A DNA stretch of 33,904 nt from Kiritimatiellia bacterium (GTDB lineage: Bacteria; Verrucomicrobiota; Kiritimatiellia; UBA8416; JABMPJ01). Each line of letters begins with the position of its first letter. The stretch's first letter is position 1. The position numbers and the translations under genes were made by a program. The notes under the pieces were generated by a model. The model made no database searches, had not been told where the DNA came from, and was given only the letters and a program-made list of their open reading frames with translations. The stretch covers positions 1-33,904 of the forward strand of contig JADHWE010000025.1 in the NCBI GenBank assembly GCA_016783675.1, read 5' to 3'. Shown here one piece after another: positions 16,050 to 23,812 of the stretch.

Positions 16050-16928
16050 ATGCAGCGCAGGCTCTTTATCATCAGTGTTGTCCTGTCGCTAGCGGCTCTC
16101 GTTCCTTGGGCCGTCGCCGACACTGCTACGCATTGCCTCTGGCGCATCAGCAAGGACGCGAACCATATCTACCTGCAGGGCTCCGTTCACCTGCTGAAGA
16201 AGAGCCACTATCCGCTGCCGGATGCCATCGAGAATGCGTATGCCGATTCGGCTGTTCTCGTGCTGGAGGCCGACCTTTCCGCTGCGCAGGATCCCGCCCA
16301 GCAGATGGCGCTGCTGAAGGCCGGTATGTTGGAAGGTAAGGCTACGCTCCAAGGCTCTCTCTCCAAGGAGACGTGGGCGATGGCCGAGAAGCAGATTGCC
16401 GAGATGGGCATGAATATCGCCCTGTTCAACGCATTCAAGCCGTGGTATTTCGCGACCTCCATCACCGCTCTGCGGCTGCAGAGCCTCGGATTCAGCGCGT
16501 TCGACGGAATCGACTGGCACTTCTTCAATCGGGCCAAGACCGACGGGAAACCCGTTGTCGGACTCGAAACGCTTGAATACCAGATGAGCCTGTTTGATGC
16601 CATCAGCGCAGAGGACCAGGATGCACTCGTGCGGCAGACGATGGAGGATATCGCCAACATTGACGAGGAGATGGACGCCATTCTTGATGCGTGGGCTGTC
16701 GGCGATCTGAAAGCCATGGATGAGAGCCTGCTCAAGAACTTCAAGGAGTATCCCGTCGTCTACAAGAGCCTCGTAACCGATCGCAACCACAACTGGATTG
16801 CGCAGATCGTCGGCTTCCTGGAATCCGGGAAGGTCCACATGATCGTGGTCGGCGCCGGGCACCTGTCGGGCAAGGAAGGTCTCCTTCAGCTGCTCAAGAA
16901 GCAGGGCCTGCAGCTCAAGCAGTTATAG
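16050..16928 (+). CDS. TraB/GumN family secreted protein
   Basis: A 292-residue TraB/GumN (COG3735-like) protein. It has an N-terminal signal peptide (MQRRLFIISVVLSLAALVPWAVA, then DTATH), so a periplasmic or surface location is likely. Family motifs are LWRISKDANHIYLQGSVHLLK near the mature N-terminus, GIDWHFFNRAKTDGKPVVGLETLEYQMSLF in the middle, and LVTDRNHNWIAQI followed by MIVVGAGHLSGKEGLLQLLKKQG at the end; the two GxxH-type His motifs suggest a metal site as in Tiki-like proteases. An upstream ATG at 15960 would put a palindromic repeat inside the gene, so the ATG at 16050 is chosen, with AGGG upstream. Enzymatic activity in bacteria is not established. It converges on the kinase gene with a 3-nt gap. 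Confidence 0.9.
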   Translation: MQRRLFIISVVLSLAALVPWAVADTATHCLWRISKDANHIYLQGSVHLLKKSHYPLPDAIENAYADSAVLVLEADLSAAQDPAQQMALLKAGMLEGKATLQGSLSKETWAMAEKQIAEMGMNIALFNAFKPWYFATSITALRLQSLGFSAFDGIDWHFFNRAKTDGKPVVGLETLEYQMSLFDAISAEDQDALVRQTMEDIANIDEEMDAILDAWAVGDLKAMDESLLKNFKEYPVVYKSLVTDRNHNWIAQIVGFLESGKVHMIVVGAGHLSGKEGLLQLLKKQGLQLKQL

Positions 16929-16931
16929 GCA

Positions 16932-18122
16932 TCAGCGCAAAACGCGACTGCTGTTGACAGTCGTATCCTCGGCCGGCATTTCGATCCGGTCGGTGCTGAT
17001 GTCCACCAACTTTGCGAGGTAGTCGGACAGCACGCGCTCGTATTCCGTGTCCTGTCCGGCGCGCACCCGTCGCTTGTTGATCTTGCCGAGGCCCTCGTGA
17101 CCGGCATCGGCGTCCTTGGCGTTGGCATAGCGCCCGGTAGGATCGGCGTGCAGCAGTTTGCGCAGCATCCAGACCATGTCTTCGTTTTCCAGGACCTCGT
17201 CGGGCAGCAAGTCCGGCAGGTCCTCTCCCAGGTCCCGCTTGACGGCCAGCAGTTTTTCTTCCCCGGGGTCCGGATCCTCTACCAGGGGGCATCCCCGCAA
17301 CATCTCGAGGGCCACCAGGCCCACGCTGAAGAGGTCCGATTCCGGACCTCCGGGTCGTCGTTCATGTGTCTCGATCGACATGTACATTGGCGATCCGAGC
17401 AGGAAGCTGAGTTCCTCGCCGACCGTTACGGCGCGTCCGAAGTCGATCAACTTCACGTACCCCAACCGGTCGAACATGATATTGGCGGGCTTCACATCGG
17501 AGTGAAGGAAGTTCATCTCGTGCAATCGCTCGAGCCCGCGCAACACGCCGCGCAGGATGTAGAGCACCAGTCCCGCCCGCACGCTGATACGGTTGCCCTC
17601 CAACCGGAACAGCAAACGCGTGAACGCCGCCATCTCCGCGGCCGTGCTCTGCTCCATGGCTCGGTCGAGATGCTTGCGCGACAGGAAGGTGCGCAGGTCG
17701 ATGCCGTCCACGGCTTCCATCTGCACGTAGCCGATTCCGTACGTCTCTTCGTACGTGTGACGTGTCACGATGTTCGGACTCTGCAGGCGCTGGAGGTGGG
17801 AGATCTGGGAGGCAATACGACCCATATCGGTCCAGTACTCCTCCGGGCTACGGTAGAGCGCGGGATCGAACACCTTGATGGCATGTTCCGTGATGCAACC
17901 GCGTGCGCCCTGCCTGAGGCCGAGGAACACCGCCCCCTGCCGTCCCTGGCCTAGCTTGCGCAGGAACTGGTAGGCGACCGGGTAGTAAATCGCGCGCGTA
18001 TCCAGTATGGCCTGGTAGTTCCGCTGCAACTGTCCCAGCGTCATCGCCGAAGGCGATGCTGCAATGGTCTGTTCGGCAGGCGTCTCCCGCCCGAGCAGAT
18101 TGATTTTGGCTGTCTTTTTCAT
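16932..18122 (-). CDS. Ser/Thr protein kinase (Hanks type, cytosolic)
   Basis: A 396-residue kinase. Glycine loop GQGRQGAVFLG is at 58-68, and the ATP lysine in AIKVF is Lys83. The catalytic loop LHSDVKPANIMFD (about 206-218) keeps Asp209, Lys211 and Asn214, but has Ser instead of Arg before the Asp, so it is a non-RD kinase. DFG is at 227-229, with an altered APE region (GSPMYMSIE). An N-terminal extension of about 45 residues precedes the kinase fold, and a polar tail follows it. There is no transmembrane segment or sensor domain. AAGGA lies 7 nt before the ATG. It is 36 nt downstream of the uronate isomerase gene on the same strand. Regulation and substrates are unknown. Confidence 0.93.
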   Translation of the reverse strand: MKKTAKINLLGRETPAEQTIAASPSAMTLGQLQRNYQAILDTRAIYYPVAYQFLRKLGQGRQGAVFLGLRQGARGCITEHAIKVFDPALYRSPEEYWTDMGRIASQISHLQRLQSPNIVTRHTYEETYGIGYVQMEAVDGIDLRTFLSRKHLDRAMEQSTAAEMAAFTRLLFRLEGNRISVRAGLVLYILRGVLRGLERLHEMNFLHSDVKPANIMFDRLGYVKLIDFGRAVTVGEELSFLLGSPMYMSIETHERRPGGPESDLFSVGLVALEMLRGCPLVEDPDPGEEKLLAVKRDLGEDLPDLLPDEVLENEDMVWMLRKLLHADPTGRYANAKDADAGHEGLGKINKRRVRAGQDTEYERVLSDYLAKLVDISTDRIEMPAEDTTVNSSRVLR

Positions 18123-18158
18123 TACAAATCCTTGCTCAGAACCTTGTGCGGTTCTTCA

Positions 18159-19583
18159 TTAAAGGGCTGGGAGGTCGAACCCGAAATAGTCCGCCGCATT
18201 GCGGTAGCTGATTCGCTCGACCATGGAACCCACCAACTCCATATCGTTGGGGATGAATCCATTCACCATGTCATTCCCCAGCATGTTGCATAGAATCCGG
18301 CGGAAATACTCGTGCCGGGTGTACGAGAGAAACGATCGGCTGTCGGTCAGCATGCCGACAAAGCGGCTCAGTAGTCCAAGCTGCGACAGGCTTTCCATCT
18401 GGCGCAGCATGCCGTCCATCTGGTCCAGGAACCACCAGCCGCTCCCGTGTTGAATCTTGCCCGGGATCGAACCATCCTGGAAATTGCCGCACATTGTCAC
18501 CAGCAGCTCATTATCGCGCGGATTCAGATTGTAAAGAATGGTCCTCGCCAGCTTCCCGTTGCGGTTGAGCCGGTCCAACAGGCTCGAGAGCGGTTTTCCG
18601 ACCTCCACGTCCGCGATTGAGTCGAACCCGATATCGGCTCCCGCGTTCTCGAACATGGCCGAGTTGTTGTTGCGCAATGCGCCGTAATGGAATTGCTGTG
18701 TCCAGTCCTTCTCGGCATCCATCTCGCCAAAGAGCACGAGCATGGCCGACTTGAACTTCTGCACTTCATTCGCGTCCAGTTCGGTGCCGCTTCTGATCGT
18801 GTCGAAGATGCCGGCTACCTCCGCCTCGGTGTAGTCGGCGGCGTAGATCGTTTCGACGCCATGATCGGAGAGGCGGCAGCCGACCGAGTGAAAGAAGTCA
18901 TGGCGTTTGTGTAACGCGTCGACATAGGAGGCGTAGTTGTTGATCTCGACATCTGCCGCTGCCGCAAGCCGGTCAACCCATGCGTTGAAGGTCGGGGCCG
19001 ATTCAACCGCCATTCCCTTGTCCGGGCGCCATGTCGGGAGCACTTGGACATCGAAGCTCGGATCTGCCGCGATGGCCTGGTGGTGTTCCAGCGTGTCAAC
19101 AGGATCATCTGTCGTGCAGACCAGTACGACCTTCGACTGCTTCATCAACCCCCGTGCCGAGAAGTCCGATTCGGCCAGCCGCGCGTTACCGGCTTCCCAG
19201 ATCGCATCGGCTGTCTCCGGGGAGAGCAGATCCGTGATCCCGAAGTAACGTGCCAGCTCCAGGTGGGTCCAATGATAGAGCGGGTTGCGGAGCAGGTGGG
19301 GCATCGTGGCTGCCCACTGGTCAAACGTCTCGCGAGCCGGTGCGTCGCCGGTACAGAAGCGTTCGGCCACCCCGTTACTACGCATGGCGCGCCACTTGTA
19401 ATGGTCGCCCGCAAGCCACACATCCGTCATGTCCGCGAAGCGCTTGTCTTCGGCGACCTCGGCCGGCGGCAGGTGGCAGTGATAGTCGATGATGGGCAGA
19501 TCACGGGCATAGTCGTGATAGAGCGTACGGGCCTCATCCGACCGAAGCAGAAAATCGTCGTGGATAAATGGGTTCCCAATCAT
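18159..19583 (-). CDS. uxaC: Glucuronate/uronate isomerase
   Basis: A 474-residue amidohydrolase-superfamily isomerase converting D-glucuronate to D-fructuronate and D-galacturonate to D-tagaturonate. The start MIGNPFIHDDFLLRSDEARTLYHDYA and DLPIIDYHCHLPP (metal HxH) are classic UxaC sequences; VWLAGDHYKWRAMRSNGV, SKVVLVCTTDDPVDTLEHH and NGKLARTILYNLNPRDNELLVTMCGNFQDG also match the family, as does the C-terminal LLSRFVGMLTDSRSFLSYTRHEYFRRIL. Length is typical. No clear ribosome-binding site. It opens the catabolic region at 18-23.5 kb; the aldolase, polyol dehydrogenase and UroD-family genes follow upstream on the same strand. The other pathway enzymes (UxaB, UxuA) are not in view. Confidence 0.97.
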   Translation of the reverse strand: MIGNPFIHDDFLLRSDEARTLYHDYARDLPIIDYHCHLPPAEVAEDKRFADMTDVWLAGDHYKWRAMRSNGVAERFCTGDAPARETFDQWAATMPHLLRNPLYHWTHLELARYFGITDLLSPETADAIWEAGNARLAESDFSARGLMKQSKVVLVCTTDDPVDTLEHHQAIAADPSFDVQVLPTWRPDKGMAVESAPTFNAWVDRLAAAADVEINNYASYVDALHKRHDFFHSVGCRLSDHGVETIYAADYTEAEVAGIFDTIRSGTELDANEVQKFKSAMLVLFGEMDAEKDWTQQFHYGALRNNNSAMFENAGADIGFDSIADVEVGKPLSSLLDRLNRNGKLARTILYNLNPRDNELLVTMCGNFQDGSIPGKIQHGSGWWFLDQMDGMLRQMESLSQLGLLSRFVGMLTDSRSFLSYTRHEYFRRILCNMLGNDMVNGFIPNDMELVGSMVERISYRNAADYFGFDLPAL

Positions 19584-19640
19584 GCGAGCACTCTACTCCG
19601 TCTGGTCGGTCCAGCGCAACAAAAGGCTGACGAGAGGGGT

Positions 19641-19751
19641 CTGTATCAGAAGGCGCCCTCCGGGCGGCTCGCGAGACGCTCGCCCTCCATTTCCGGAGGA
19701 AACCGGTGCTTCTGGAGGGCGAGCGTCCCCGCGAGCCGGATTCTGATACAG
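19641..19751. repeat. Large palindromic repeat, class B
   Basis: Outer arms CTGTATCAGAA (19641-19651) and TTCTGATACAG (19741-19751) are perfect complements. Inner arms match too: GACGCTCGCCCTCCA (19675-19689) faces TGGAGGGCGAGCGTC (19713-19727), with GGCTCGCG/CGCGAGCC between. The whole gap from the isomerase gene (ending at 19583) to the aldolase stop at 19772 is filled by it. It may form the transcript end of the aldolase gene. Confidence 0.85.
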
Positions 19752-19767
19752 CCTACAGTCTACAGCC
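19747..19767 (-). repeat. Heptamer array after the aldolase gene
   Basis: Three units on the minus strand, GGCTGTA, GACTGTA and GGCTGTA, lie just beyond the aldolase stop (19772-19774). They overlap the last bases of the class B palindrome. The unit is the same as at 12499-12527. Confidence 0.75.
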
Positions 19768-19771
19768 TGGC

Positions 19772-20752
19772 CTAGTCGTCGTGGATTTCATCGTAGAACG
19801 CCGTGAAGGCGTTCTTGTTTTCGCTGTCGCGTACCTTTATCGCTGAGCGCGGATGCTCATTCATCTGCCCGGTGATCATGTAGGGGATGCTGTAGCCCCA
19901 GTCAACCGTCTCGCGCAGTGGCTGCGTCAGCTTCTCGGCGGCTTCGATGATCGGGCGTTGGTGGAACTTCGGATTGCGCAGGAAGCCCAGCAGCAGCTCT
20001 GTTGGGCAGTTGCCTGCCCCGCGCCCCAGGCCGTCGATCGTGGAGTCGAGCATGGTGGCGCCGTTGATCGCGCTGCAGATCGTGTTCACATAGGCCATCT
20101 GCTGGTTGTTATGGGCATGGATGCCTATCTGCTGACCGTGCTCCATGGCACCCAGGTAGCGGCGCATAAGATCCTCGATCTGCTCGTAATAGAGTGAGCC
20201 GAAACTGTCCACGAGATAGAGAATGTCTATCTCGCTGCATTTTCCAAGCAGCTCCAGTCCCTTGTTCAGTTCGAACTCCGGAACGGTGGATATTGCCATC
20301 AGGTTGATGGTTACTTCATAGCCCTTGTCTTTCGCCATCTTGGCCATTTCGAGGGCGGCGGGAATCTGGTGGATATAGCAGGCCACCCGGATCATATCGA
20401 TCAGGCTCTTGTCGGCCTGGAGAATGTCGTCCTCATCGGTGCGACCGATATCGGCCATCACGCTGATTTTGATCCCGGGGTCCTCCTCGCCGAAGAAGCG
20501 GTTGATATTGTCCTCTGTGCAGGACTTCCAGATTCCGTACTCATCGGGACTGAAGAGCTTCTGATCGGCTTTGTAGCCGATCTCCATGTAGTCGACCCCC
20601 GCGGTTACCAGTGCGCGGTGAACGCCCCTCACAAAATCCTCGCTGAATTGATGGTTGTTCATCAATCCCCCGTCACGAATCGTGCAGTCGAGCACTTTGA
20701 GCTGTGGCCAGTAATCTATGGACTCACTGCTGATATCTTTTGCCTTTGCCAT
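19772..20752 (-). CDS. HMGL-like (DRE-TIM) aldolase family protein
   Basis: A 326-residue TIM-barrel lyase of the HMG-CoA lyase / 4-hydroxy-2-oxovalerate aldolase superfamily. VLDCTIRDGG (20-29) gives the metal-binding Asp and catalytic Arg; GIHAHNN (His212 and His214) supplies the metal histidines; GLGRGAGNCPTELLL is the conserved glycine-rich loop. The frame continues upstream to 20986, but AAGGAG sits 6 nt before the ATG at 20752, and family sequence begins only after it. The upstream part looks like a separate integrase fragment. It likely cleaves or condenses a 2-keto acid in sugar or uronate catabolism; the substrate is unknown. A class B palindrome and heptamer repeat follow the stop. 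Confidence 0.85.
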   Translation of the reverse strand: MAKAKDISSESIDYWPQLKVLDCTIRDGGLMNNHQFSEDFVRGVHRALVTAGVDYMEIGYKADQKLFSPDEYGIWKSCTEDNINRFFGEEDPGIKISVMADIGRTDEDDILQADKSLIDMIRVACYIHQIPAALEMAKMAKDKGYEVTINLMAISTVPEFELNKGLELLGKCSEIDILYLVDSFGSLYYEQIEDLMRRYLGAMEHGQQIGIHAHNNQQMAYVNTICSAINGATMLDSTIDGLGRGAGNCPTELLLGFLRNPKFHQRPIIEAAEKLTQPLRETVDWGYSIPYMITGQMNEHPRSAIKVRDSENKNAFTAFYDEIHDD

Positions 20753-20941
20753 TCTTTTCTCCTTGGGAGCGGCTCCGCTCTTCGCTGCGGCCACCTTCTC
20801 CGCCATCCGCTTCATTGCTTCTTCATGATCTGTCGTCTGTAGTGATTCTGAATACTGGACCCCGTCGATTCGCTGGCGCCAGTAGTACGTGTCACCACGC
20901 AGCTTTAAATTTCTTACACCTGTACCCTTGAATGTCACCAT
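20753..20941 (-). pseudogene. Integrase N-terminal fragment, in frame with the aldolase
   Basis: Codons from the ATG at 20941 (with AAGGAAG upstream) encode FKGTGVRNLKLRGDTYYW, then RQRIDGVQYSESLQTTDHEEAMKRM. This resembles the N-terminal arm-binding beta-sheet and following helix of tyrosine-type site-specific integrases (R-G-x-Y-Y-x-R, a short basic strand, S-L-x-T-x-D, then E-A). No SAM-like or catalytic (R-H-R-Y) domain follows. The reading frame runs without stop into the aldolase. Either this is a leftover stump that now leads translation of the aldolase, or the two form a real fusion. Fragment identity is recognised by pattern only. Confidence 0.5.
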
Positions 20942-20976
20942 TCGCATCACTTCCTTAAGGGAGTTCTCTTCTGTTG

Positions 20977-21006
20977 TGATGCGCAATGATGCGCATTAGT
21001 GATGCG
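20977..21006 (+). promoter_or_regulatory. TGATGCG iterons upstream of the integrase/aldolase gene
   Basis: TGATGCG occurs at 20977-20983, 20987-20993 and 21000-21006, and once inverted at 20943-20949 next to the ATG. The close spacing (10 and 13 nt) suggests a repeated protein-binding site. Confidence 0.5.
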
Positions 21007-21104
21007 AAAGCAAGAAAAAATGAGAGAAATCTACTCGTGATGCCCGGGACAGGACGCTGGGCGAGAATGGCTCCCAGGCAAGGGTATCTCTGCGTCGACG
21101 CCGT

Positions 21105-21124
21105 CTCCGGCTCGCGAGCCGGAG
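21105..21124. repeat. Perfect 20-nt palindrome after the dehydrogenase gene
   Basis: CTCCGGCTCGCGAGCCGGAG is its own reverse complement. It lies 23 nt past the stop of the minus-strand dehydrogenase gene and shares GGCTCGCGAGCC-type sequence with class B repeats. Possibly a remnant of one. Confidence 0.75.
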
Positions 21125-21146
21125 GTTATCCGGGCGCCATTCGATG

Positions 21147-22187
21147 CTAGTTGAAGTCAATCATCGCCTTCAGCACCCCGTCCTCGTAGGAGGCGGCCAG
21201 GTCAAAAGCGGCCTGGGTCTGTTCGAACGGGAAGCGGTGCGTGCCCATCACGGTCACGTCGAAGTCGCCGCGATCCATCATGTCGAGCGCCGGCTGCACG
21301 CAGTGGCACTGACGTCGGATATTCTGGATGCAGATCTCCTTGTGACGAAGCTCGTCGATCTTGAAGGTGACACGTTCGGCCGTAGGCGGGATCCCGATCA
21401 GCATCAGCTTGCCACCGGGCTTGAGCATGTCGATCGCCTGGTCCAGCGCCTCCTGCTCGCCGCAGCACTCAAACACCACGTCCAGTCCGCCCGGCTCCAG
21501 CTCCTTAATCGAGGCGACGACATCTTCCGTATCCGGGTTCCCGCCCCACACGGCGCCTGCCTCCTTGGCCAGCTCCAGCCGGCTATCGATCTTGTCCGTG
21601 ACGTACACCGCCTCCGCGCCCTGCGCCCTGGCCGGCAGTAACACGCTCAGCCCGATGCAACCGGACCCGAGGATACCAACCTTGGCGCCCTGCATCGGAA
21701 TGGACTGCTTCACGGCATAGACCCCAATAGCAAGGGGCTCGGAAAGCGCCGCCTCGTCCAGCGTTGTCTTGTCCGTCACCTTGAAACAGCACGCCTCGGG
21801 CATAACGATGAATTCAGAAAGACATCCCTCGGCCTGCCGGGGGCAGCCCAGGAAGCGGAGCGTGCGACAGGTATGCGGCCGCCCACTCATGCACTGATCA
21901 CACTCACCGCAGGACATGGCCGGCTCAACCGCAATCCGGTCGCCGGCTTTGACGTTCGTCACATCCGCGCCAATTGCCTCCACAACACCCGCGCCCTCGT
22001 GCCCGACCGCAAAGGGATACTCGACCACCTGCGAGCCGATCTGTCCGGTCTGGTAGTAGTGCACATCCGACCCGCATACTCCGACCCGCTGCATCCGGAT
22101 CAGCACATCGTCCCCATTCACAATCTCCGGAGCCGGCACCTCGATCATCTCCATGGCGCCAATCCCGGTCAGTTTCATTGCTTTCAT
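21147..22187 (-). CDS. Zinc-dependent polyol/alcohol dehydrogenase (sorbitol dehydrogenase-like)
   Basis: A 346-residue medium-chain dehydrogenase. GVCGSDVHYY holds the catalytic zinc Cys38, and GHEGAG holds His63 and Glu64. The structural zinc uses Cys93, 96, 99 and 107 (SCGECDQCMSGRPHTC). The Rossmann motif is GSGCIGLSV, with an aspartate downstream (YVTDKIDSRLELAKEAGA) that favours NAD over NADP. It probably oxidises a sugar alcohol or related polyol to a ketose. The ATG at 22187 is preferred over the longer frame to 22223, since MKAMKLTGIGAMEMIEVPAPE is the natural start; the ribosome-binding site is weak. It is cotranscribed, probably, with the UroD-family gene upstream (99-nt gap). Confidence 0.93.
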   Translation of the reverse strand: MKAMKLTGIGAMEMIEVPAPEIVNGDDVLIRMQRVGVCGSDVHYYQTGQIGSQVVEYPFAVGHEGAGVVEAIGADVTNVKAGDRIAVEPAMSCGECDQCMSGRPHTCRTLRFLGCPRQAEGCLSEFIVMPEACCFKVTDKTTLDEAALSEPLAIGVYAVKQSIPMQGAKVGILGSGCIGLSVLLPARAQGAEAVYVTDKIDSRLELAKEAGAVWGGNPDTEDVVASIKELEPGGLDVVFECCGEQEALDQAIDMLKPGGKLMLIGIPPTAERVTFKIDELRHKEICIQNIRRQCHCVQPALDMMDRGDFDVTVMGTHRFPFEQTQAAFDLAASYEDGVLKAMIDFN

Positions 22188-22286
22188 AGGATGACTTCTA
22201 GAGTGTTCGGGGTAGGGGTGCAAGCCAGGAATCCTGCTGACCCGTCGCTCCGGTCTACGGTGGCCTCTTCGCTGACCTTGAGAGAC

Positions 22287-23534
22287 CTACCGCCCCGCAA
22301 ACTCGTCCAGGGCCTCGAACATCGCCATGATATTTGCCGGGGATACCTCGGGAAGAATGTTGTGGACGGTGTTGAATACAAAGCCGCCACCAGGTGCCAG
22401 GATGTTGAGGCGCTCCAGGACATGTGCCTTGACCGCTTCCGGCGTGGCACGGTTGAGGACTTCGCGCGTATCGCAGCCCCCGCCCCAGAACGTGATGTCA
22501 CTGCCGAACTCGCGCTTCAGCCGCTCCGGCTCCATATCGACGCAGTTGGTCTGGACCGGGTTGATGACGTCATAGCCTGCCTCGATCAGGTCGGGCATGA
22601 TCTTGTAGATCGACCCGCACGAGTGGAGGAAGGTCTTCATGCTGCTGTTCTCGTGTACGTAGGCGCAGAGCTGCGCGTGCCGCGGCTTGAAGAGTTTGCG
22701 ATAGAGTTCCGGCGGCATGAACGGCCCCGTGTCGATTCCCAGGTCATCCCCGAAGCGAAGGATGTCGCAGACATCGCCAACGGCTGCACAGACCTTCTTC
22801 AGTGTCGCCAGGTGGGCTTCCATCAGGGCATCGAGGAGTCGCTCCACGTTGGCCTCGTCAATGAAGAGATCCATCAGGAAGTTGTCCATGCGCCGCAGGA
22901 ACGTGCCCCACTCGAACAGGTTGCAGCCGCATACAATCATCAGGGCCCGGTCCGTCGACTCGCGCAGGGCAATCGTTCGTCTGCGCAGCTCATCCCAGAA
23001 CCCCTCTTCGGAGGCGTGATCCCAGGGACTGTGTACGAGCGCGGCCCACAGCACGTTGCTCATCGCATCGGGAAGCGCTGCGGACATATCGGACGGATAT
23101 CCATCTAGCCACGGGAAATGGCTCTGGTCATAGAAGGCGCCGCCCGCCGGCATGTGTGCAATGTCCGTACCGTCAGGGGTGCGTGCCACCCACGAGCCAT
23201 CGTCACGCAGCTCGGGATGAAACCAAGTGGGGTACTGCGCCGTCTGGCCGTCGGCCACCTTGATATCGTACCAATCGCTGTCGGCCGTATTGAAGGCGCG
23301 CCCGACATCGATCACATCCACCCCCAGGCGGTCCAGCACATCGTCTTCCGGTTGGGCGAGCTGTTGCACGACGTCATAGATCCGCGTGTGCCCCCCCTGC
23401 AGGGCCAGGTGCTGTTTCAGGTTGCCGTACGCAATGGCGGAGATACCCGAACTCGGGGTCGCCCCGACATCGACCGGCGGACGATCCGGCTCCTGGTGAT
23501 TGATGGCGGCAAGAACGCGTTCCCGTGATGTCAT
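22287..23534 (-). CDS. Uroporphyrinogen decarboxylase family protein (methyltransferase-like)
   Basis: A 415-residue protein of the UroD/MtaA/CmuA barrel superfamily, not a typical heme HemE: it lacks the HemE N-terminal pattern and is longer. The start MTSRERVLAAINHQEPDRPPVDVG is typical of the catabolic or methyltransferase subfamily. FMPPELYRKLFKPRHAQLCAYVHENSSMKTFLHSCGSIYKIMPDLIEAGYDVINPVQTNCVDM carries His and Cys residues in the pattern expected of a zinc/thiol methyl-transfer site, and GGGCDTREVLNRATPEAVKAHVLERL follows. Such genes are common in carbohydrate loci of PVC and gut bacteria, with no assigned substrate. GGGAG lies 8 nt before the ATG. It diverges from an AraC-type remnant, which may once have controlled it. 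Confidence 0.88.
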   Translation of the reverse strand: MTSRERVLAAINHQEPDRPPVDVGATPSSGISAIAYGNLKQHLALQGGHTRIYDVVQQLAQPEDDVLDRLGVDVIDVGRAFNTADSDWYDIKVADGQTAQYPTWFHPELRDDGSWVARTPDGTDIAHMPAGGAFYDQSHFPWLDGYPSDMSAALPDAMSNVLWAALVHSPWDHASEEGFWDELRRRTIALRESTDRALMIVCGCNLFEWGTFLRRMDNFLMDLFIDEANVERLLDALMEAHLATLKKVCAAVGDVCDILRFGDDLGIDTGPFMPPELYRKLFKPRHAQLCAYVHENSSMKTFLHSCGSIYKIMPDLIEAGYDVINPVQTNCVDMEPERLKREFGSDITFWGGGCDTREVLNRATPEAVKAHVLERLNILAPGGGFVFNTVHNILPEVSPANIMAMFEALDEFAGR

Positions 23535-23628
23535 AACCCATCTCCCTTCTGTGGCGCCAACGGTACCATCCTTATTCGTGTCCGTCTTTTCTATTATTAC
23601 GCCGAAACATCAGATAATCTTGCTCTGT

Positions 23629-23812
23629 ATGAAAGGACCCTTCATAAGCTACGGATCTCTGACGCAGAAAGAGCTGCCCCTGCATCGCAATGTGGGCATG
23701 GAGGTTGTCTACGTTTCCGAGGGCAGGCCGCGCTGGATCGTTGATGGTCGCGCCGAGAATGTGCCGGCGGGGTCCGTGTTCTTCACGCTGCCCTGGCAGG
23801 CGCACGGGAGCG
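23629..23812 (+). pseudogene. Truncated AraC-type regulator (cupin sensor part only)
   Basis: From the ATG at 23629, about 60 residues (MKGPFISYGSLTQKELPLH, then GMEVVYVSEGRPRWIVDGRAENVPAGSVFFTLPWQAHG) match the N-terminal cupin of AraC-family sugar regulators. After that the frame is low-complexity Arg/Ser/Thr sequence up to a stop at 24003, and the helix-turn-helix domains are missing. The break coincides with GACGCTCGCCCTCC (23812-23825), an arm of the class B repeat. It is divergent from the UroD-family gene, the usual position for a local regulator. Confidence 0.7.

Noticed and set aside
18138..18155. AGAACC/GGTTCT hairpin between the kinase and uxaC genes as a terminator
   Set aside because: A 6-bp stem without a T-run is too weak to call.
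21873..23108. 411-residue plus-strand frame opposite the dehydrogenase and UroD-family genes
   Set aside because: It spans two well-supported genes on the other strand, and its composition is that of an antisense shadow.
22287..23534. hemE (heme-pathway uroporphyrinogen decarboxylase)
   Set aside because: The N-terminal motif, greater length and catabolic neighbours fit the methyltransferase-like subfamily better.
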